A stretch of DNA of 64,000 bases from Polychytrium aggregatum (GCF_025602895.1 NW_026516242.1:124001-188000); one strand, 5' to 3'. Shown: positions 20,690 to 33,697, counted from the first letter of the stretch. A program made the numbers and translations. The notes: generated from the sequence alone by a model not told the origin.

Positions 20690-22817
20690 GATAACCATGG
20701 CCGATATTCAGACCCGTGCAGCAACCTCAACAAGCAACATCACAGCCCAAGCCCGAGCTCACTGCCGGTGTTGCTCCGGCAGCAACCGTCTCCAAGCCAG
20801 AGTTGCCCAAACCAGCTCCGGCTCAACAGGCAGCGCTTACACAGCCGTCTCAACAGCGGCCGTCACAACCGCCGGCACAGAACCAAGCACCTCAAAAGAC
20901 AGTCCAGCCAGTTCCCGCTCAGGCATCCCAGCCCAGACCAGCTGTTCCGGCCCAGGCACCTCCTCAAGCGACATCGGCTCAGCCTTCCGCTCCACAGTCC
21001 ATGATGGTCCAGCGACAAGGGTCTGGTGGAAGCGATCCGTCCGACTCGACCCACAGTCTTGCCCAGCCCATTGCCGCTACCGATGATGGTATACTGCGCT
21101 GTTGCCATCGTCACTGTTGCTGGATACCCAGGGATGTACTCGGAACTGGCTCGCTGACTCTGCGTTTGGTTTTGGATCGGCAGTTGTGGACGAGTCCTTC
21201 AATGCACCCGACGACGAGCGGATGCGCATGGCCCTGCAGCCCAAGAGACGAGAGCGTCCATCAAGCGCTCGTCCGGCGCCACCAAAGCAGCGAGCGGCCG
21301 ATGTGGTCATGGAAGAGATTCCGACGTATGTAGCCGATGGATGATGGTGGTGGCGACGGTGGTGGTGATGATGACGACGGACAAATTGCATAAATATCTG
21401 CAACCCAGCGGCCCCGTATCGTTGCATTTCACTAACAGCATATTGTATCGGCACCCTTGCGGGGCTTCGGTTCGTAAATCGCCATCAACAAATGGACTGG
21501 CCACGGCCCTACGCCTTGCTGTCACATCCGCTCTCACGATCTGCGCTTCGTGTCGACGCAGTAACATGCCCGCCATCATAACCGAAAACGAAACTAACGA
21601 CGACGAAGAAGAGAACTTTGTCGTCACTAACGCCGTGGCTCAACCCGTGGTATGTATACCTTGAGCAAGACCAAGTGCACCGAGACACTCATGCACTCAC
21701 GCACGCACTTGATCGACTTAGATTGGTCGGCCTGATGCAGCCCAGCGCGCAACTGGGGACGACGAGCAACACGGTGAGATTCGACCTTTCCTCCCACCAC
21801 CCTTTGGGCTGGCTGCCGAATAGACTCGGGCACTTGCATTCGCTTCGCAGTCTTCGTCCACACAGAAGGAAGATATGGTTATTGAATTCGAGTTTGCCGA
21901 CAATGATTTGCTCCACTTTTTCAGGTGGGCTGGTCAAGAAGATTCTCGATACCAAACGCGAGTTTGAGCCCACTGAGGGCAAGAAGGACGGTGGCCTCGA
22001 TGGCCAGCGCACGGTGATCATCAAGGACGACAAGGCTTCGGCGCAGAAAGAGGTATGGAGCTCTGTTTGTCTAGAGCCGGCGGGCTATGGGCCGTCAATG
22101 CAAACGATGCATACGATGCAACAGGCCATCCGATCCCAGACCGCTCATGCGATGCCACTCACATTCACAACGAATCCCCCCCCCCAGATCGAGAAGCTGC
22201 GAGAGACCATCCAGACCCTCTGCCAGAGCACCAATCCTCTCGGCAAAACCATGGACTACATGCAAGAAGATGCCGATAGCATGAACAAGGAGCTTCAGAT
22301 GTGGCGAGTGGAGAATCTCAAGTATCGCGAGTTGCTGGCCGAGGAGCTCAGGTGAGGGCGTTACTGACGGTGCCTTCCGAACACTCCAGGGCCGATACAC
22401 TCCTCTGAACCACAGAGATACGAGTCCGATGGGGCCGGATTTCGCCGGATTTCGCCAGAGCGAATGACGTTCTCACATTCGACTCGTTTGCCGCTTGGTT
22501 CTGTGATGTATCGGCGCTCAGCAAAACCGCCGGGGTGCTGGAGCCCTTTGAGACTCAGCTGAAGGAGATGGAGCAATCGATCGAGGAGTACGAAGAAAAG
22601 ATCCGCAACTCCAAAGTCGTCATCATCCAGGTGTGTGCTTTGGACCGATTGCTCGCATTCTCGGCTCGGCTCCACAGCTTATGGCACTGCCGTCGTCAGC
22701 ACCCGTCGAAGGGACAATGCCCCTCGCAGTCACACTGACTGGACAGCCCATCCGCTGCACCAGAACGACCTAGCCATTCAGAAGCTCCTCCGGTCAATCA
22801 CACATCCGATCAAGTAG
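19372..22817 (+). CDS. IFT54: intraflagellar transport protein IFT54 (TRAF3IP1/MIP-T3)
   Basis: Twelve exons: 19372-19599, 19869-20030, 20185-20237, 20385-20507, 20712-21088, 21184-21325, 21562-21649, 21722-21773, 21925-22052, 22188-22351, 22522-22630, 22764-22817; 1680 nt, 559 aa, all phases consistent. The N-terminal calponin-homology domain shows [57 protein letters not shown] and [11 protein letters not shown] Pro/Gln/Ala-rich linker of about 190 residues follows, then [11 protein letters not shown] and a C-terminal coiled coil ([21 protein letters not shown] ... LLRSIT). IFT54 is a subunit of the IFT-B complex that carries tubulin and links to kinesin and dynein in cilia. Its presence implies a flagellated life stage. 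The transposon ends 250 bp before its ATG. Confidence 0.93.
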
Positions 22818-22957
22818 CTTGATTGCAAACGACAGCGCCAGTCACTCCTGACCGATCGATTGATGCACCAAAATCGCCGCTGGCACGCTGTATTTCGGCA
22901 GGGGCGAGACGAGGCAGAGCGACCTCGCATGTGCTGCAATATCACACCAGTGCCACA

Positions 22958-22988
<31 letters not shown>

Positions 22989-23207
22989 GCAGTGATGGTG
23001 GCTGATGGGTGCGTGCTGCAGTGCTGTTGCTGACAAGTCGCGGCAGAGAGATAGCAAGAGGCCAAAGAAATAGAATTGCTGTTCTGCGCAGCGCCATGGC
23101 TGACTTTGCTGCCACGCGGGTCTGAATCCAAGGCGAGTGGCACGCCAGACCGAGTCGGTCATCATAGGGATGTGCTCGCTCACGAGAACGTAGATTGAGG
23201 AGGTGTA
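22818..23207. other. convergent 3' intergenic region
   Basis: Between the stops of IFT54 and the sulfhydryl oxidase. Holds an (ACAACG)n run at about 22958-22988; otherwise nothing recognised. Confidence 0.6.
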
Positions 23208-24333
23208 TCAGAGGACCAGGGTGGTCGAGTGCGCTGACGCTGCTGGTAACGAAGTTGACATCGAGTTCGATGTCGATGTCGCTGTCGATGTCGAGTTTGC
23301 GCCGTCTTCCTCAGCACATCCGCATTTCCAGATCTCAGCAACCGTCGAGCAGTCAAACTGGGGCTTGCCCAGCCGCTTGTTGACCAAGTTGTGGACCTTG
23401 CATGCCCATTGCGAAGCGGCATCGCGACTGGAAACATCAGGCGGGTTGGCTCGGAGAATCTTCTGGAAGTGTCGGGCACTGAGTTGCGGAGCAGAGTCAA
23501 GTTTGGTGAGATGACCGAGCGGGCCCAAGGAGCTCCCACTCGTCTACAGCGATGGATCGCAAGCGGCCTCATCGACGGTGCAAATGCAGTTCGGTCGTGA
23601 TGGTAATATTGTGCTATCCACTGTGTCGGTGGTTCCCGGGAGAGGCATGATTGCCCAGGCAGCCGCCGACACTGCAGTCGATGCATCCGTAAATGGATTA
23701 CAGCCAAGGGAGCACATACCAGTCGCCACAGGGATAGAGCTTGGCGAATAGATAGATAAAGTCCAGCAGCGATTCCTTCTCGTCGTCGGTAGGAGTGACC
23801 GGGAACTTGCCCACCATGGTGTGGATCAGGCGCCACGACGATCGTCCCAGCTCGGCTCTGTAACCGGGCGAATCGACCGTTAGCTATAGCTCAACATGTG
23901 GGAGAATGGCACGCCAACACTTGCAGCCGAGCGGGATTTGGCCTCGGTGACTGCCGTCAGCGACAGCTCCCTGACCGACCGACCGACTGACCGACCGACT
24001 GACTGGCCGACTGACCGACTCAACGGCTGGCCAGGCTCGATGCGGCTCATCCAGCACCGACGAGAGCAGCGACGGCTATACCGACTTTAGTGTCTCATTG
24101 CCCATCTTGCTCATAATCGGGTCCATCGGCACACGCTCGGCACTTTGACCGAGCGAAAAGAGGCCCGTCCACTTGCTCTTGTACGATCCCGAGGCGGGTG
24201 AGTCCGTGAGCTGGGCGAAGAAGGAGCCGTCGGTCTCGCTTGAGGGCGACAGGCTGACGGCCGACATGATGGAGAGGCCCAGGACGGCCACGATGACAAC
24301 GGCGAGCAGGGCGACGGCTGATTTCGTGCGCAT
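23208..24333 (-). CDS. ERV2: FAD-linked sulfhydryl oxidase, Erv2-type
   Basis: Three exons on the minus strand: 24333-24086, 23857-23720, 23478-23208; 657 nt, 218 aa. An N-terminal hydrophobic segment (residues about 6-28) is a signal anchor, placing the enzyme in the secretory pathway, not the mitochondrion. The Erv/ALR core follows: KAELGRSSWRLIHTM, FIYLFAKLYPCGDCARHFQ with the redox CxxC next to FAD, SQWACKVHNLVNKRLGKPQFDC, then a CGC pair that can act as the shuttle disulfide. A Ser/Thr-rich tail of about 35 residues ends the protein. The family passes electrons from thiols to oxygen during disulfide formation. The first donor (GTCGGT) is unusual; it was chosen because it gives the family sequence KAELGR. 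Confidence 0.87.
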
Positions 24334-24820
24334 GGTCGGCGGCGGTCGGCGGGAGTTGCAGGAATAAGCAGGAAGCAGGCCGAGGAGCCCAGAGGTGCTC
24401 TGCGATGCAGAAGGAGAAGGCCCACGACCGACGTGGATGATGGAACACAAGCGAGAAGCCGGCGCTTTCTCGGCGAGGGGCTCGGCAGCGAGGATTGTTC
24501 TCGGCGAGAAGGGCACGCGTGAGTCACGCTGGCTATTTTGGGAACGCACGCACACACGCGGGCACGTGCAGCCATCCCTCCCCGCATGGGCGCGTTCTTT
24601 CGGAGTTTGATTGCCCATTGCCGAGCATCGAACATCCGGACCATCGATCCATGATCCATGATCCATCGACGCCTCTGCACTTGCCGCCTCCAGCCGAGTT
24701 TGTCTTGGACGGCATCGTTGCGAAGATGAACGTGTTCGTGCTCGATGCTGAATAGACACTGGTCCCTGGCTTGTGATGTACAACCAGCATCCACAACATC
24801 CACAACATCCACAACTCGCT
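24334..24820. other. intergenic region
   Basis: Promoter side of the sulfhydryl oxidase and 3' side of the GTPase gene. Holds a CATCCACAA repeat at 24788-24814. No gene seen. Confidence 0.5.
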
Positions 24821-26531
24821 CTACATTCCTGGCCGGGGCATCGGCGAACGCTGGTCCACCTGCAGCCCGTCGACGGCATATACGATCAGCCGCACTGCAT
24901 CGTTGGGTACGTCGCTCTCGATCGTTACATATCCCAACCCCGCAAAGCTGAGCTCGAGATAGCCTTTGGCCTTGGCACTTTCATCCTCGACTGTACCGCC
25001 CTTGGAGAAAACAAACTTGTGCTCGATATCGAGTACCTGCTTCATCTCGCCGAGTCGGCTGGCTCGATCGGCGCCGATCGGCGGCGACAAGAGTTTCCTG
25101 CCCAGGTGCCCTTCGAGCAGCCGCGGCACGTTCGCCGTTTGGCAAGGATGCGGTCGCAGCTTGCTGGAGACATAGGCAAGCACCTTGAGATCGCGCTGAT
25201 GTACAGATCGGCTCACCAGTTCGATACGGGCGAGGCCACCCAGAAACACAGACCTGCCTTTGTTGAGGGGGCATAGCTGTGGGCTCACTCGCTTTGGCAT
25301 CGAGATCATCTTCATCTCCTGCTCATTCAGGATGTGCGCCGCTTGGCCATGCTTGAGCAGACCGGGGGTGTCGTGGATATGGCCGCCCAAGCCCGTCTGA
25401 GGCCCAAGGCGGCTGCCCGCTCCCTCGAAGCACTTTTCGAGCTGCGACAACGGAACAGAAACCGTCTCGACTGTCGTTCCGGGCTGCAGCGATGTGGTTC
25501 CACTCACAGCCCCCATTGTGTTTGGGTGGGCTATCTGCTGGAGTGCATTCACAAACTGGGTCTTGCCGACGCTCGTCAGCCCCACGACAAAGATGTCTTC
25601 GTTGGGCGATCGGTGCTCCTCAACCACCTCCATCAGTTCCTGGATGCCTTGGCTCCGGGCTGAGCTGATCAGGGCTACATCGTCAAACTTGATGTTGCGC
25701 TGGCGCAGCTCGCGGATCAGCCATTCCCGGACAAGATGCCGGTCGTTGAAGTAGTGTGGTTGGAGCAAGTCGAGTTTGTTGGCCACCTGGCGCAGGAGCA
25801 GTCATAGTCAGCATGCAGGCCATCGCATACCCCGAATGTCGTCATGCCAGCCAGCCCGCACAAACACCTACGACAATGATCTTCTTGTCGGGGCCCACCA
25901 GGGTCGGGAGATTGCTCACAAATGAACCGGGGATGTTCATGATGTCGATCAGATTCAAAACGAGGCCCGACGGACTCGTCTTGACGGGGGCCAGCAGCGT
26001 GGCCGGGTCAGGATAGACAGGATCGCCGCCTGTGCTGCGGGTCTTGAGGTGATGGCATCGCCGACAGACCTTCTTGCTGCCCTGCTTCCGCATTGCCCGG
26101 AGGATCTGCCGGGCCTCGGCCATGGTGATTGCGCCTTCTGGCATCCGTGGGAGACCCGATCCTGTGTCGAATGAGTGGACAGACGATGGCGGCGGCGTCG
26201 TCTTTTTGGCCTCCTTGGCAAGTTTCGGCTGGTAGTATCCCGGGCGGTCGGGCGAGACCGTTTGCGAGCGGGCGCCGCAGCCAGGACATCGAGCAGGAAT
26301 TGCATCGTCGGCATCGCCATTGGCATTAGATGCTGCGTGTGCACAAACCGCAGACGACGAGAAGGGCTGAGACAGGGAGGCGGCCAAGGGATAGGGTCGA
26401 TATGACGATTGGGTGGCTCGACCCAGAGAGGCGAGTGGCAGAAGCGAACAGTGCAAGAGCAGCGGCGGTCGGCTGGGGAATCGCTGAAGACAGGTCGCCG
26501 TGGGCCGGAGCAGCCGGTATGGAGCAGCCAT
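24821..26531 (-). CDS. GEP3: mitochondrial circularly permuted GTPase, GEP3/MTG3 (YqeH family)
   Basis: Two exons on the minus strand: 26531-25866 and 25786-24821; 543 aa. The first about 55 residues are Arg/Ser/Leu-rich without acidic residues, a mitochondrial presequence. A Cys4 treble clef (CPGCGA ... CRRCHHLK) is followed by GTPase motifs in permuted order: G4 ANKLDLL, G5 ISSARSQG, then G1 GLTSVGKT and G3 HDTPG. This order defines the YqeH/NOA1/GEP3 group, which helps assemble the small mitochondrial ribosomal subunit. The single intron has a GTTTGT donor. G1 ends KT where many relatives have KS, which is tolerated. Confidence 0.87.
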
Positions 26532-27198
26532 GTTTGCCTGGGCACTCCAAGTCGATGGCGAGCTCGATCGTGTGTGGTTGTTGTCGATGGCGGAGGCGAT
26601 CGATGCAGCAGGCCGGTTGGGTTGGGTTGAGTTGGGTTGGGTTGGAAAGATCCAGCAAGATCAGGCCAGAGAGGCAGATCAAGGGCGGCCACGCGGATCG
26701 ATGGCATCGGCAGCCAAGCCTGCGACCCTGCTGACACTACCTTTCGACTGGGGCCGGATGCTCTGGAGCCCGAGCGGTTTTCTTCGTCGGATGCCAACAC
26801 TCTGCCTCTGTGATGATAGCGTATGCTCGCAGGACTCCCCCAAGGGTCGACACGGTCGATTCATGTCAAGCGGTCATTCTCGCAGCGCCATGTCAGCTGG
26901 TTTGCATTGCATTGAGTTGCATTGAATCTAGTTTACAAAAAGCGTCTCACAGCTTCGGGATCGGGCAGCCGCAGGCTCTGGCAAGCTCTGCCCCCCAAGT
27001 ATCCAAAAGACTGAGGGCTCAATCAGAAAGGGAGGTCGGAAACAGAATGGGGGGGGGAGCAGCAGAACGACCAATCGCCGCAAACAGGAGCAAAGAACGA
27101 GTCATGAACGAGAAGCATAGGCGCGGGGACTCCTGGTTGAGTCTGCTCCACACCGGTTCACCATCGTCCATCGTCGTTCACCACGCCCAGTCGCTCGG
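26532..27198. other. intergenic region, GEP3 promoter side
   Basis: Holds a (GGTTG)-type run at 26608-26648 close to the GTPase start. No gene recognised. Confidence 0.5.
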
Positions 27199-28626
27199 CT
27201 ACCACCGCATCATCTGTTCCAGCGTCACGGCAGCGCTCTTGTAGTCGAGAACAACCCCCAGGGCAATGCACAGGATGGCGATGAGCACGAGCTGGAAAAT
27301 GCTGATCTGTCTCCAGCCAGAGAGCATCGGAGGGTCGGCCTTTTCCTGCGTCGGGGTGTACAACGCAATGCCCGGGCTTGATTGAGGTACTCCCATGTAC
27401 GGCGACGAATGAATCATGGCTGGCGCAGAATTGGTGCCCTGTGGTGTGTAAGGCGGCGGGGCATCTGTGCCAGCACCGATCACATCACCCATTGCGATTG
27501 ATAAATGCGTTATGATGATATCCCCATGGTTGAGCTGCCGCTGCCGATGGCAGGCATGTGCTAGTCCGTGGCGGTACCGAAGCTGCAGCCAAGATCTGCA
27601 GAGGCAGTAACCTCGCCACGGACAGTGGTGACGATAGGTGTGCCTACCGTGAAATTTGATGGTCGGATTCGAGGGCTTCTCGGCTTTGAGCTCCTGCGAT
27701 GCCTTCCGCCCCACGGTCGGGCCCGGCGTGGTATTCTGCATGAGCCGACAGTCCAGCAGTAGATCTTTGATGCGTGTCGCAGCGACCGACTTCCACTATA
27801 TCAGGCACCAGCGAGAAGAGACCCCACAGGAGTGATCATGCCACAATGAATCAAGGGGGCGAGGTAGTTGGAAATCGTGAGTGCTGGGCGATCTACACCG
27901 ACAGAGTCCGACGGACGTGCAGCCCAGTGCGAGCTCTTGTCAAGCTACAGCTTCACATACACTTGTTGATGCGAATCTGGCAGTTTCTTCGGACTGGAGC
28001 GTGACAACCTGGAGCTGGAAGCGGTCCTGACTCTCAAGAGACGATTCGCAGCGCACTAGCGGCACACGGCGTGGAGCAGGGTCAGCCCGGATCCCACCGA
28101 GACGCTGCAGGCTCGTCGGCATACAATACGACCGGCCCACAATGTTGCCAGCAGCGGGACTATCGGCGCCAGATGGCGGGATGGCCAGGAGACGGCCCGT
28201 TTCTGCTTCATGTGCAGACTCACCCAAGACCTCCATGCTCTTGGATGGCTCGAGGATGCCGTACACAGGCTTGACCGAGTACCGGGTCGGCGCATTCGTT
28301 TTGAACTTGAATGCCACGGCCGCGGAGGCCGATGTGTTTGTCAGGGTAATGCGGCTGATGTATCCAACGTGTATCCTTGATGCTGGGCGAGGAATGTTGC
28401 TTGCCTGATTAGCACCACGACGAATCGCATAATGCGTGGCGACGAAGAATCCGGCGCGGCAAGATCGTGCTGCACATCACGATGGAAGGCAATGCTGTCG
28501 AGCACTACCTGCAAAGACAAAGATGGGCGGGGCTATTTGGAGCGGCGAGTCTTGAACGGTGATGGCCGGGATGCCCAGGGTCCGTGGAGAACTGTTCGTG
28601 GGTGAGCCGGGCTTTGCGGTTTCCAT
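27199..28626 (-). CDS. VAP-family ER membrane contact protein (VAMP-associated protein / Scs2)
   Basis: Five exons on the minus strand: 28626-28509, 28382-28224, 28055-27961, 27795-27648, 27464-27199; 786 nt, 261 aa, phases consistent. An N-terminal tail precedes an MSP domain: LQIAPPIFVF, ITLTNTSASAAVAFKFKTNAP, RYSVKPVYGILEPSKSMEVLVRC, DRFQLQVVTL and WKSVAATRIKDLLLDCRL. The KFKTNAP stretch is the FFAT-binding face. A Pro-rich linker follows, with APPPYTPQG. One C-terminal transmembrane helix (IFQLVLIAILCIALGVVL) anchors the tail in the ER. VAP proteins tether the ER to other membranes and recruit lipid-transfer proteins. The start could be further upstream, but ATG 28626 gives a normal length. 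Confidence 0.85.
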
Positions 28627-29991
28627 TCTAACTGACTGTAGTGCACCACCGGGGGCGAGGGACGGCGGCGAAATGGGTTGGTGGAAGGCGTTTCTTGGAG
28701 GACAAGCTTTCCGGGCGCTGGGAAGATGCAGAGCCGGCGTGAAAGGGCAGGTATCGGGTATCAGTTCTGGGAAACCAGGATCCGACTGAATCAAGTGCCG
28801 TTCGAGTGATCGGCGCCCGCAGACGATGTCGGGTTTGGCTGAGATTCCCCGCTGCAGTGGCCATGCAACCGACCCGGCCGAGGTCGACTCGGCGGCAGAC
28901 GACGACGAAGCAGCGGATACTACAGCGGCAGTGACTTTCGCAGCCTTGGTCCCCTCTCCGACCCCGCCGGCTTCGGCCGTGGGCTGTCTTGCTCTCCGGG
29001 CCACCTCAGCACCGAGCACATACCGGCGAGGGCGATAGTGTGATTGGCTTCTGTCGGATCTTCGGACGGCAGCAAGTGTCGTTGGTTTGCAGTTGGCGCG
29101 GCGGGGCACTGATCCTAACGGGTGGGAGGAAGCGAACCAGCGTCGACTAGAAGCAGGACCGGGGGGTGGGCGAGTGTGAACGAGCAGAGTAGAGCAGCCC
29201 GTTCGGCGTCCCTGCCGGAGGAAATCGTGAATGGATGGGCTGGGGCCGGCCGCCGGAGCGGCTTTGTGGGAGAAGGTCATATGCGAGAGCTGCAACTCTG
29301 CCGTTTGTTGACCTTCGAATCGAAGACTGCCCACGTGGGGGCACATCGGAGCAAGGAAGCGGGGACGGCAGGAGTTGGGGATGTGCCGGGGGAGCGATGC
29401 AGCGGATGCGGGCGAGGGCCGCTCGGAGGACATATCGGTGTGGTGAAATGCATTGGGATCGCAGCGGGCTGGATGCGCCGTCGTTGGTTGTGTCGTCGAT
29501 GGTTGTCCGCCGTTGGACTTGCGATTGGGTTTGGATCGGTACGGCGGTGTTCAGCCACATGTACCCAGGACATTCATGCCGGCGGTGGACATGGCTGCAA
29601 CAAAGATACGACAACGATGCAGCAAAGATGCAGCAAAGACGTTGGGGCCTCGGCGGGCCATGGCTGAAAGGCAACCACATGCTCGCGCCGACAAAGACAG
29701 ATCAGAGGTCTGGGGGCGAGTCCATGTCGCAGTCGATATGGCCAAGTTGGAGATGCATTCTGTCGATATGATCAACATGGACGACAGGTCCGCACTCGCT
29801 CTGTAACCGCTCTGTAACCGCTCTGTAACCGCTCTGTAATCGCTCTGTAACCGCTCTGTAATCGCTGCTGTCGGTCAAACCCGTTTCATGTCAAACAGGC
29901 CTTGGATCTGCCTGTCATCTGGAAAGGCAAACGAACTTCCCATCCGCGCTGCTCTGATCATACCCGCTCTCGCTCCCGCGCAGTGTCGATC
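28627..29991. other. divergent intergenic region
   Basis: About 1.4 kb between VAP and the next gene. A long minus-strand frame (to 29433) is Arg/Ser/Pro-rich and shows no family, so I do not call it. Contains an 11-mer array at its right end. Confidence 0.45.
29797..29862. repeat. 11-mer tandem array, six copies
   Basis: Six copies of CGCTCTGTAAC (two end in T) about 130 bp before the ATG of the next gene. Confidence 0.85.
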
Positions 29992-31852
29992 ATGGATCCA
30001 TCGGCCGACTCGTCGCTCTCGGCTCTTGACCACACCCAGCTTGTCGTCCTCCTGGCTGCACTCGCTGACGACGTCGGCGACGATCCGCCCACGCCGACCG
30101 TCGTTGCTGATAGCCAGCACCATGTCACTCCAGACTCGCCCAGCATCCGCCGCGCAGGCTCCCCAGCCTCGCCGCTCTTGATCGACTCCAACCCTGGTCT
30201 TTCAGCATCCTTGGAGACCCACTCGAAGGCTGGCGGTACAGCACACACCCAGCCGGAGCCCGTTCTGTCTCCAAACAGCAATGCTTCCTCCAGGGCGCTC
30301 GAGGAAAGGATATTCCAGCTCGAGTTGGGTTGGTAGCTGCTCACGAGAAGGTGATCTGTCTCTCGCTCTCAAGAACATACTGATCCTCATCGACTTTGTC
30401 GGTTGACCAGAGCTCCAGCTTGAGCGGCAGAGCAGAGTCCCACCTGATTCCGCCGGCTCCGAATCTCGCCCCTCAAAGCGCAAGAAGCCTCCAAAGCTCT
30501 CTGCGGTCGAATCGGCCGTCAAGAGGGCCAAGCTGGCCGAGTCTCGATGTGACTATCAGCCACGCCGACCACCACATTCCGTTCTCATGTCCATGTTTGT
30601 CCAGAGTCTCTCTAACAGATTCCTTGCTGCTCCGTCACCCTTCCCATGCGATCAGTGGCCGATGTGTGCATGCACGATCAAGATGCCTTGTCGCGGATGA
30701 CATTTCTCAGATCCGTCAAGGCTCTGTTGCTGCTCGCTGGGTCTGTCAAGGGCTCGCCTGGCTCGGCTGGTGAGCATCCCTTCTCTTCAATCGCACGCTG
30801 TACCTGTTTGATGCACTTTGTCGCCATCCGCACTATATCCGCCTCTGCTCTCCCCTTGCTCCTCACCGCGGGGTCACTCCTAAACCGACCCGACTACTTC
30901 AGACCTCCGTCGACACGCATCGCTTTTGGCCATGTCCACAACATACATGATGGAGCAGCTCACGACCCATCTGCGGCATCACATCGAAAAGGAGCTCGGC
31001 TCCGAGCTACTTCGATGCCATGAGCTCGGCTTTTGGGGTGTGCTCGAGTCCGCCAACGAGAGCATTTGCCTCCTTCTGGGTGAGGTTCTGGCTCGGATTG
31101 CACTTGCGATTCATCGTACACAAGGATCGGTCTCGATCCTCCTCATTGCCGCCGCAAAGTACTTGACTCGGCTTTCTCGGCTGCACTCAGATCTGGGATC
31201 CAGTCCAATACTGTCCATGAAGCAGCAGCGCTCCGTCAACGTCGAGCTTGCTCGCACGCTCGGCCAATTTTACTGCCATTCGATGCAGCTATGGGACAGC
31301 CGGCTGATCGAGTCACTGCTGACTCACCAAGCAGACTCATTCCCTAGTCCCTTCGAGCGATTAAGCCGTTGGTTTCGACAGATTTACCCGCACCATTCAG
31401 CCGATATCGCCGTGTTTCTGCTGGAGTATTGTGTTGATCTCCACGCAAAGTATGCATCGGACGCCGGGTGTCCATTTCTCGAGTGCTACATTGCTTGCGA
31501 GAGGCTGCAGCACATATGGGAAGCTGCCACAAAGTTTGCGCTGCAGTCGCCGCCTGGGATCTGCCATCTCGGCCAACTGCAAGGCCAGCTCTCTCGGGTG
31601 CAAAAGCTGTATCTTGCCAGAATTCGTCCTGACTGGATGCCAAGTCTGCTCGATCTACTGAACACCACCGAGCAGTGGATATCGGCTGCTCAACAGCATG
31701 CGCATGGAGAGGGGGACTTGGCTCCGAACGCTTCCGCACCGAGCTGTCAGCTGCTCGGAGGAGACATTGATGCAGCCCTTGACTCCTCCCTCGCCTCACT
31801 CCTGCACGACATGAACTGTTTCCGACGAGCAATGCAAGCCCGCAGCAAGTAG
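29992..31852 (+). CDS. protein of unknown function, 512 aa
   Basis: Four exons: 29992-30328, 30411-30548, 30656-30769, 30903-31852; 1539 nt, phases 1, 1, 1 all match. The N-terminal 90 residues are acidic and Ser/Pro-rich (MDPSADSSLSALDHTQLVVLL). A short coiled coil (LEERIFQLELELQLERQ) is followed by a basic segment SKRKKPPKLSAVESAVKRAK that looks like a bipartite nuclear signal. The last about 320 residues, mostly one exon, are helical with many Leu, Cys and His, e.g. FWGVLESANESICLLLGEVLARIALAI and CLECYIACERLQHIWEAATKF-like segments. I recognise no family. Conserved codon choice and phase-matched introns support a real gene. It may be a lineage-specific nuclear protein. Confidence 0.75.
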
Positions 31853-33697
31853 CCCGCTGTGAAGGGCGCTGCTTGTGCTTTTAGGCCGGGATGTAGCTTG
31901 TGCATTTGGGCCGGTATGCAGCTACTGCCGCCATTTAATCCGATTCGAAGAACTACAGCTTCAGTGACATGGTCGCAATCGGCAATTCCATCGCTCCCAA
32001 TGCGGTTGGCGCATGCCCGAGTCTACTTTTCCGCGCAACACATTGACTCTTGGGGATGTGCTGCAGTCGTCGTATTATACTCAGACTCTGGCCAGCGATT
32101 GTATTGGCCAGCAGATGAATGGCCCGGGGGCTTGATTGCGGGTCTCTGCGGTGGCTCTTGAGCGATGCAATGGCTGTGCTTGGATGTTGACTCTGTGCTG
32201 AACGGACTGCACGCGGACTCTGGCCGAGTGCAGCCAATCGATGTATACGCAGTGCAATGCAAAGCCGGTGCAACGACACCCGCGAATGATACGCTTCTCC
32301 GATGGTTTGGCTGATTGACTGCCGAGTCGAGGGTTGGTTTCTGTCGAGACTGTGGCCGCTACAATACTCGTCCGAGCCTCGTCAACGAACCCTCGAGCCC
32401 CGCCTTCTTCCATCTCTGCCGCCAGCGGAGCTGGAATGCAAATATCGCTCTCCTTATCCTTTCGGTGCTGCTGTTGGAGACCCTTGGTCCTCGGCATCTG
32501 ACGCCTTGTGTTTCTTTATTCGTAGCTGCGGTTCAGCACAGCCGAAAGCACCAGACTCGTGAGAAACTCGACCGTTCGTCCAGGTTGCTGCCGCTTCGTT
32601 GGGGTTCTCACACACTCTCCGCGCCTGAAGAGTCAAACGGCAAGCACAGCTCTTCGCACGGTCAAACCCAGTATCCCTTTCGAGCCTACGCCTGCAATTC
32701 AGTGGGGGATATTTCCCCACGCCCACTTCGAACTTGCCAACTCTGGCGCTCAACAATCCCCGCCGCCAGCTCGCACTCTCGCCCAGTTGCGATACGTCGG
32801 TGCCATATCTCTCTTGTGGTAACACGCTTCTCGACCGTGATATCGGTGCATAGGCTTCGAGTCGCTTTTGGCGGGGCGTCGCTTGTCTAATATTGCTGCG
32901 CTGCAATGGCTCATTTCTCCTCTACCTCTATTCTCTCTGGGCTCCCCGCGCATTGCAACGGCACCACCTCAATGGCTTCTCTGCAACGGCATCATTCAGA
33001 ATTGATTGCACACGATGACGTGTGAGTGTAGCGGCGTCGGAGAGGGAGTAGTCGTCGAGGCCTCTTGCCGTCATCTGTCGTGTCCAGAGGGGTGCTTGCA
33101 AACTGGTCTGGCGCATGCGCCGCCAGATGTCCCGGCTTCTTTCGCTCAGCGGACATACTGTAGCGAGTCGCTGTCGCGCAGGCGCATGTTGTTGGCTGAG
33201 TGCTTTCGAGGTGTGTGGGTCGATTCTTGCCTGTTCTCACTCAAATTATCTTTGGTGATACCACCAAACTACCAACCCACCGAATTACCAACCCACCAAA
33301 CTACCAACCCACCAAACTACCAACCCACCAAACTACCAACCTTCGAACAATCAAACCATCACTACTTTCAACATCGATGAAATCCAACGGCTATCTGCGG
33401 TTCTGCATCCTTCAAATCTATCCACCGCGCACTCAATTACCACCAATGATCCGGTCGGACTCTTGCCATTCCCTCCTCCCACGCAACAACGCGCACGATA
33501 TGTAATATCTACCAACTCGAACACTCCCAGCCAAAAACACAAAAGTCGCCCCTCTGGAGCTGCAGCGAAACTCGCTGTCCTCGCCGCGGTCGTCAACCAC
33601 CGGGAGCTCGGGGCCGGCCTCACCGTTGTTCACAAAGTCGCCTCTGCCTCTCCCGGCCGCCACAGCATCCGCGACCGCAGAACCCAAAGCCATACGG
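31853..33697. other. intergenic region
   Basis: 1.8 kb with several open frames on both strands but none with recognisable domains or good introns. A 15-mer array lies at 33261-33340. An upstream exon of the ankyrin gene may be hidden here. Confidence 0.4.
33261..33340. repeat. 15-mer tandem array (CCACCAAACTACCAA)n, about five copies
   Basis: Head-to-tail copies with few changes, in the region before the ankyrin-repeat gene. Confidence 0.85.

Noticed and set aside
21851-21924. Protein-like stretch [16 protein letters not shown] as an IFT54 exon
   Set aside because: Its phase cannot be joined to the [11 protein letters not shown] exon without a stop; skipping it gives the family sequence.
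28477-29433. 318-codon minus-strand frame
   Set aside because: Only its last 40 codons before 28509 belong to VAP exon 1; the rest is Arg/Ser/Pro-rich without a family or good splice sites.
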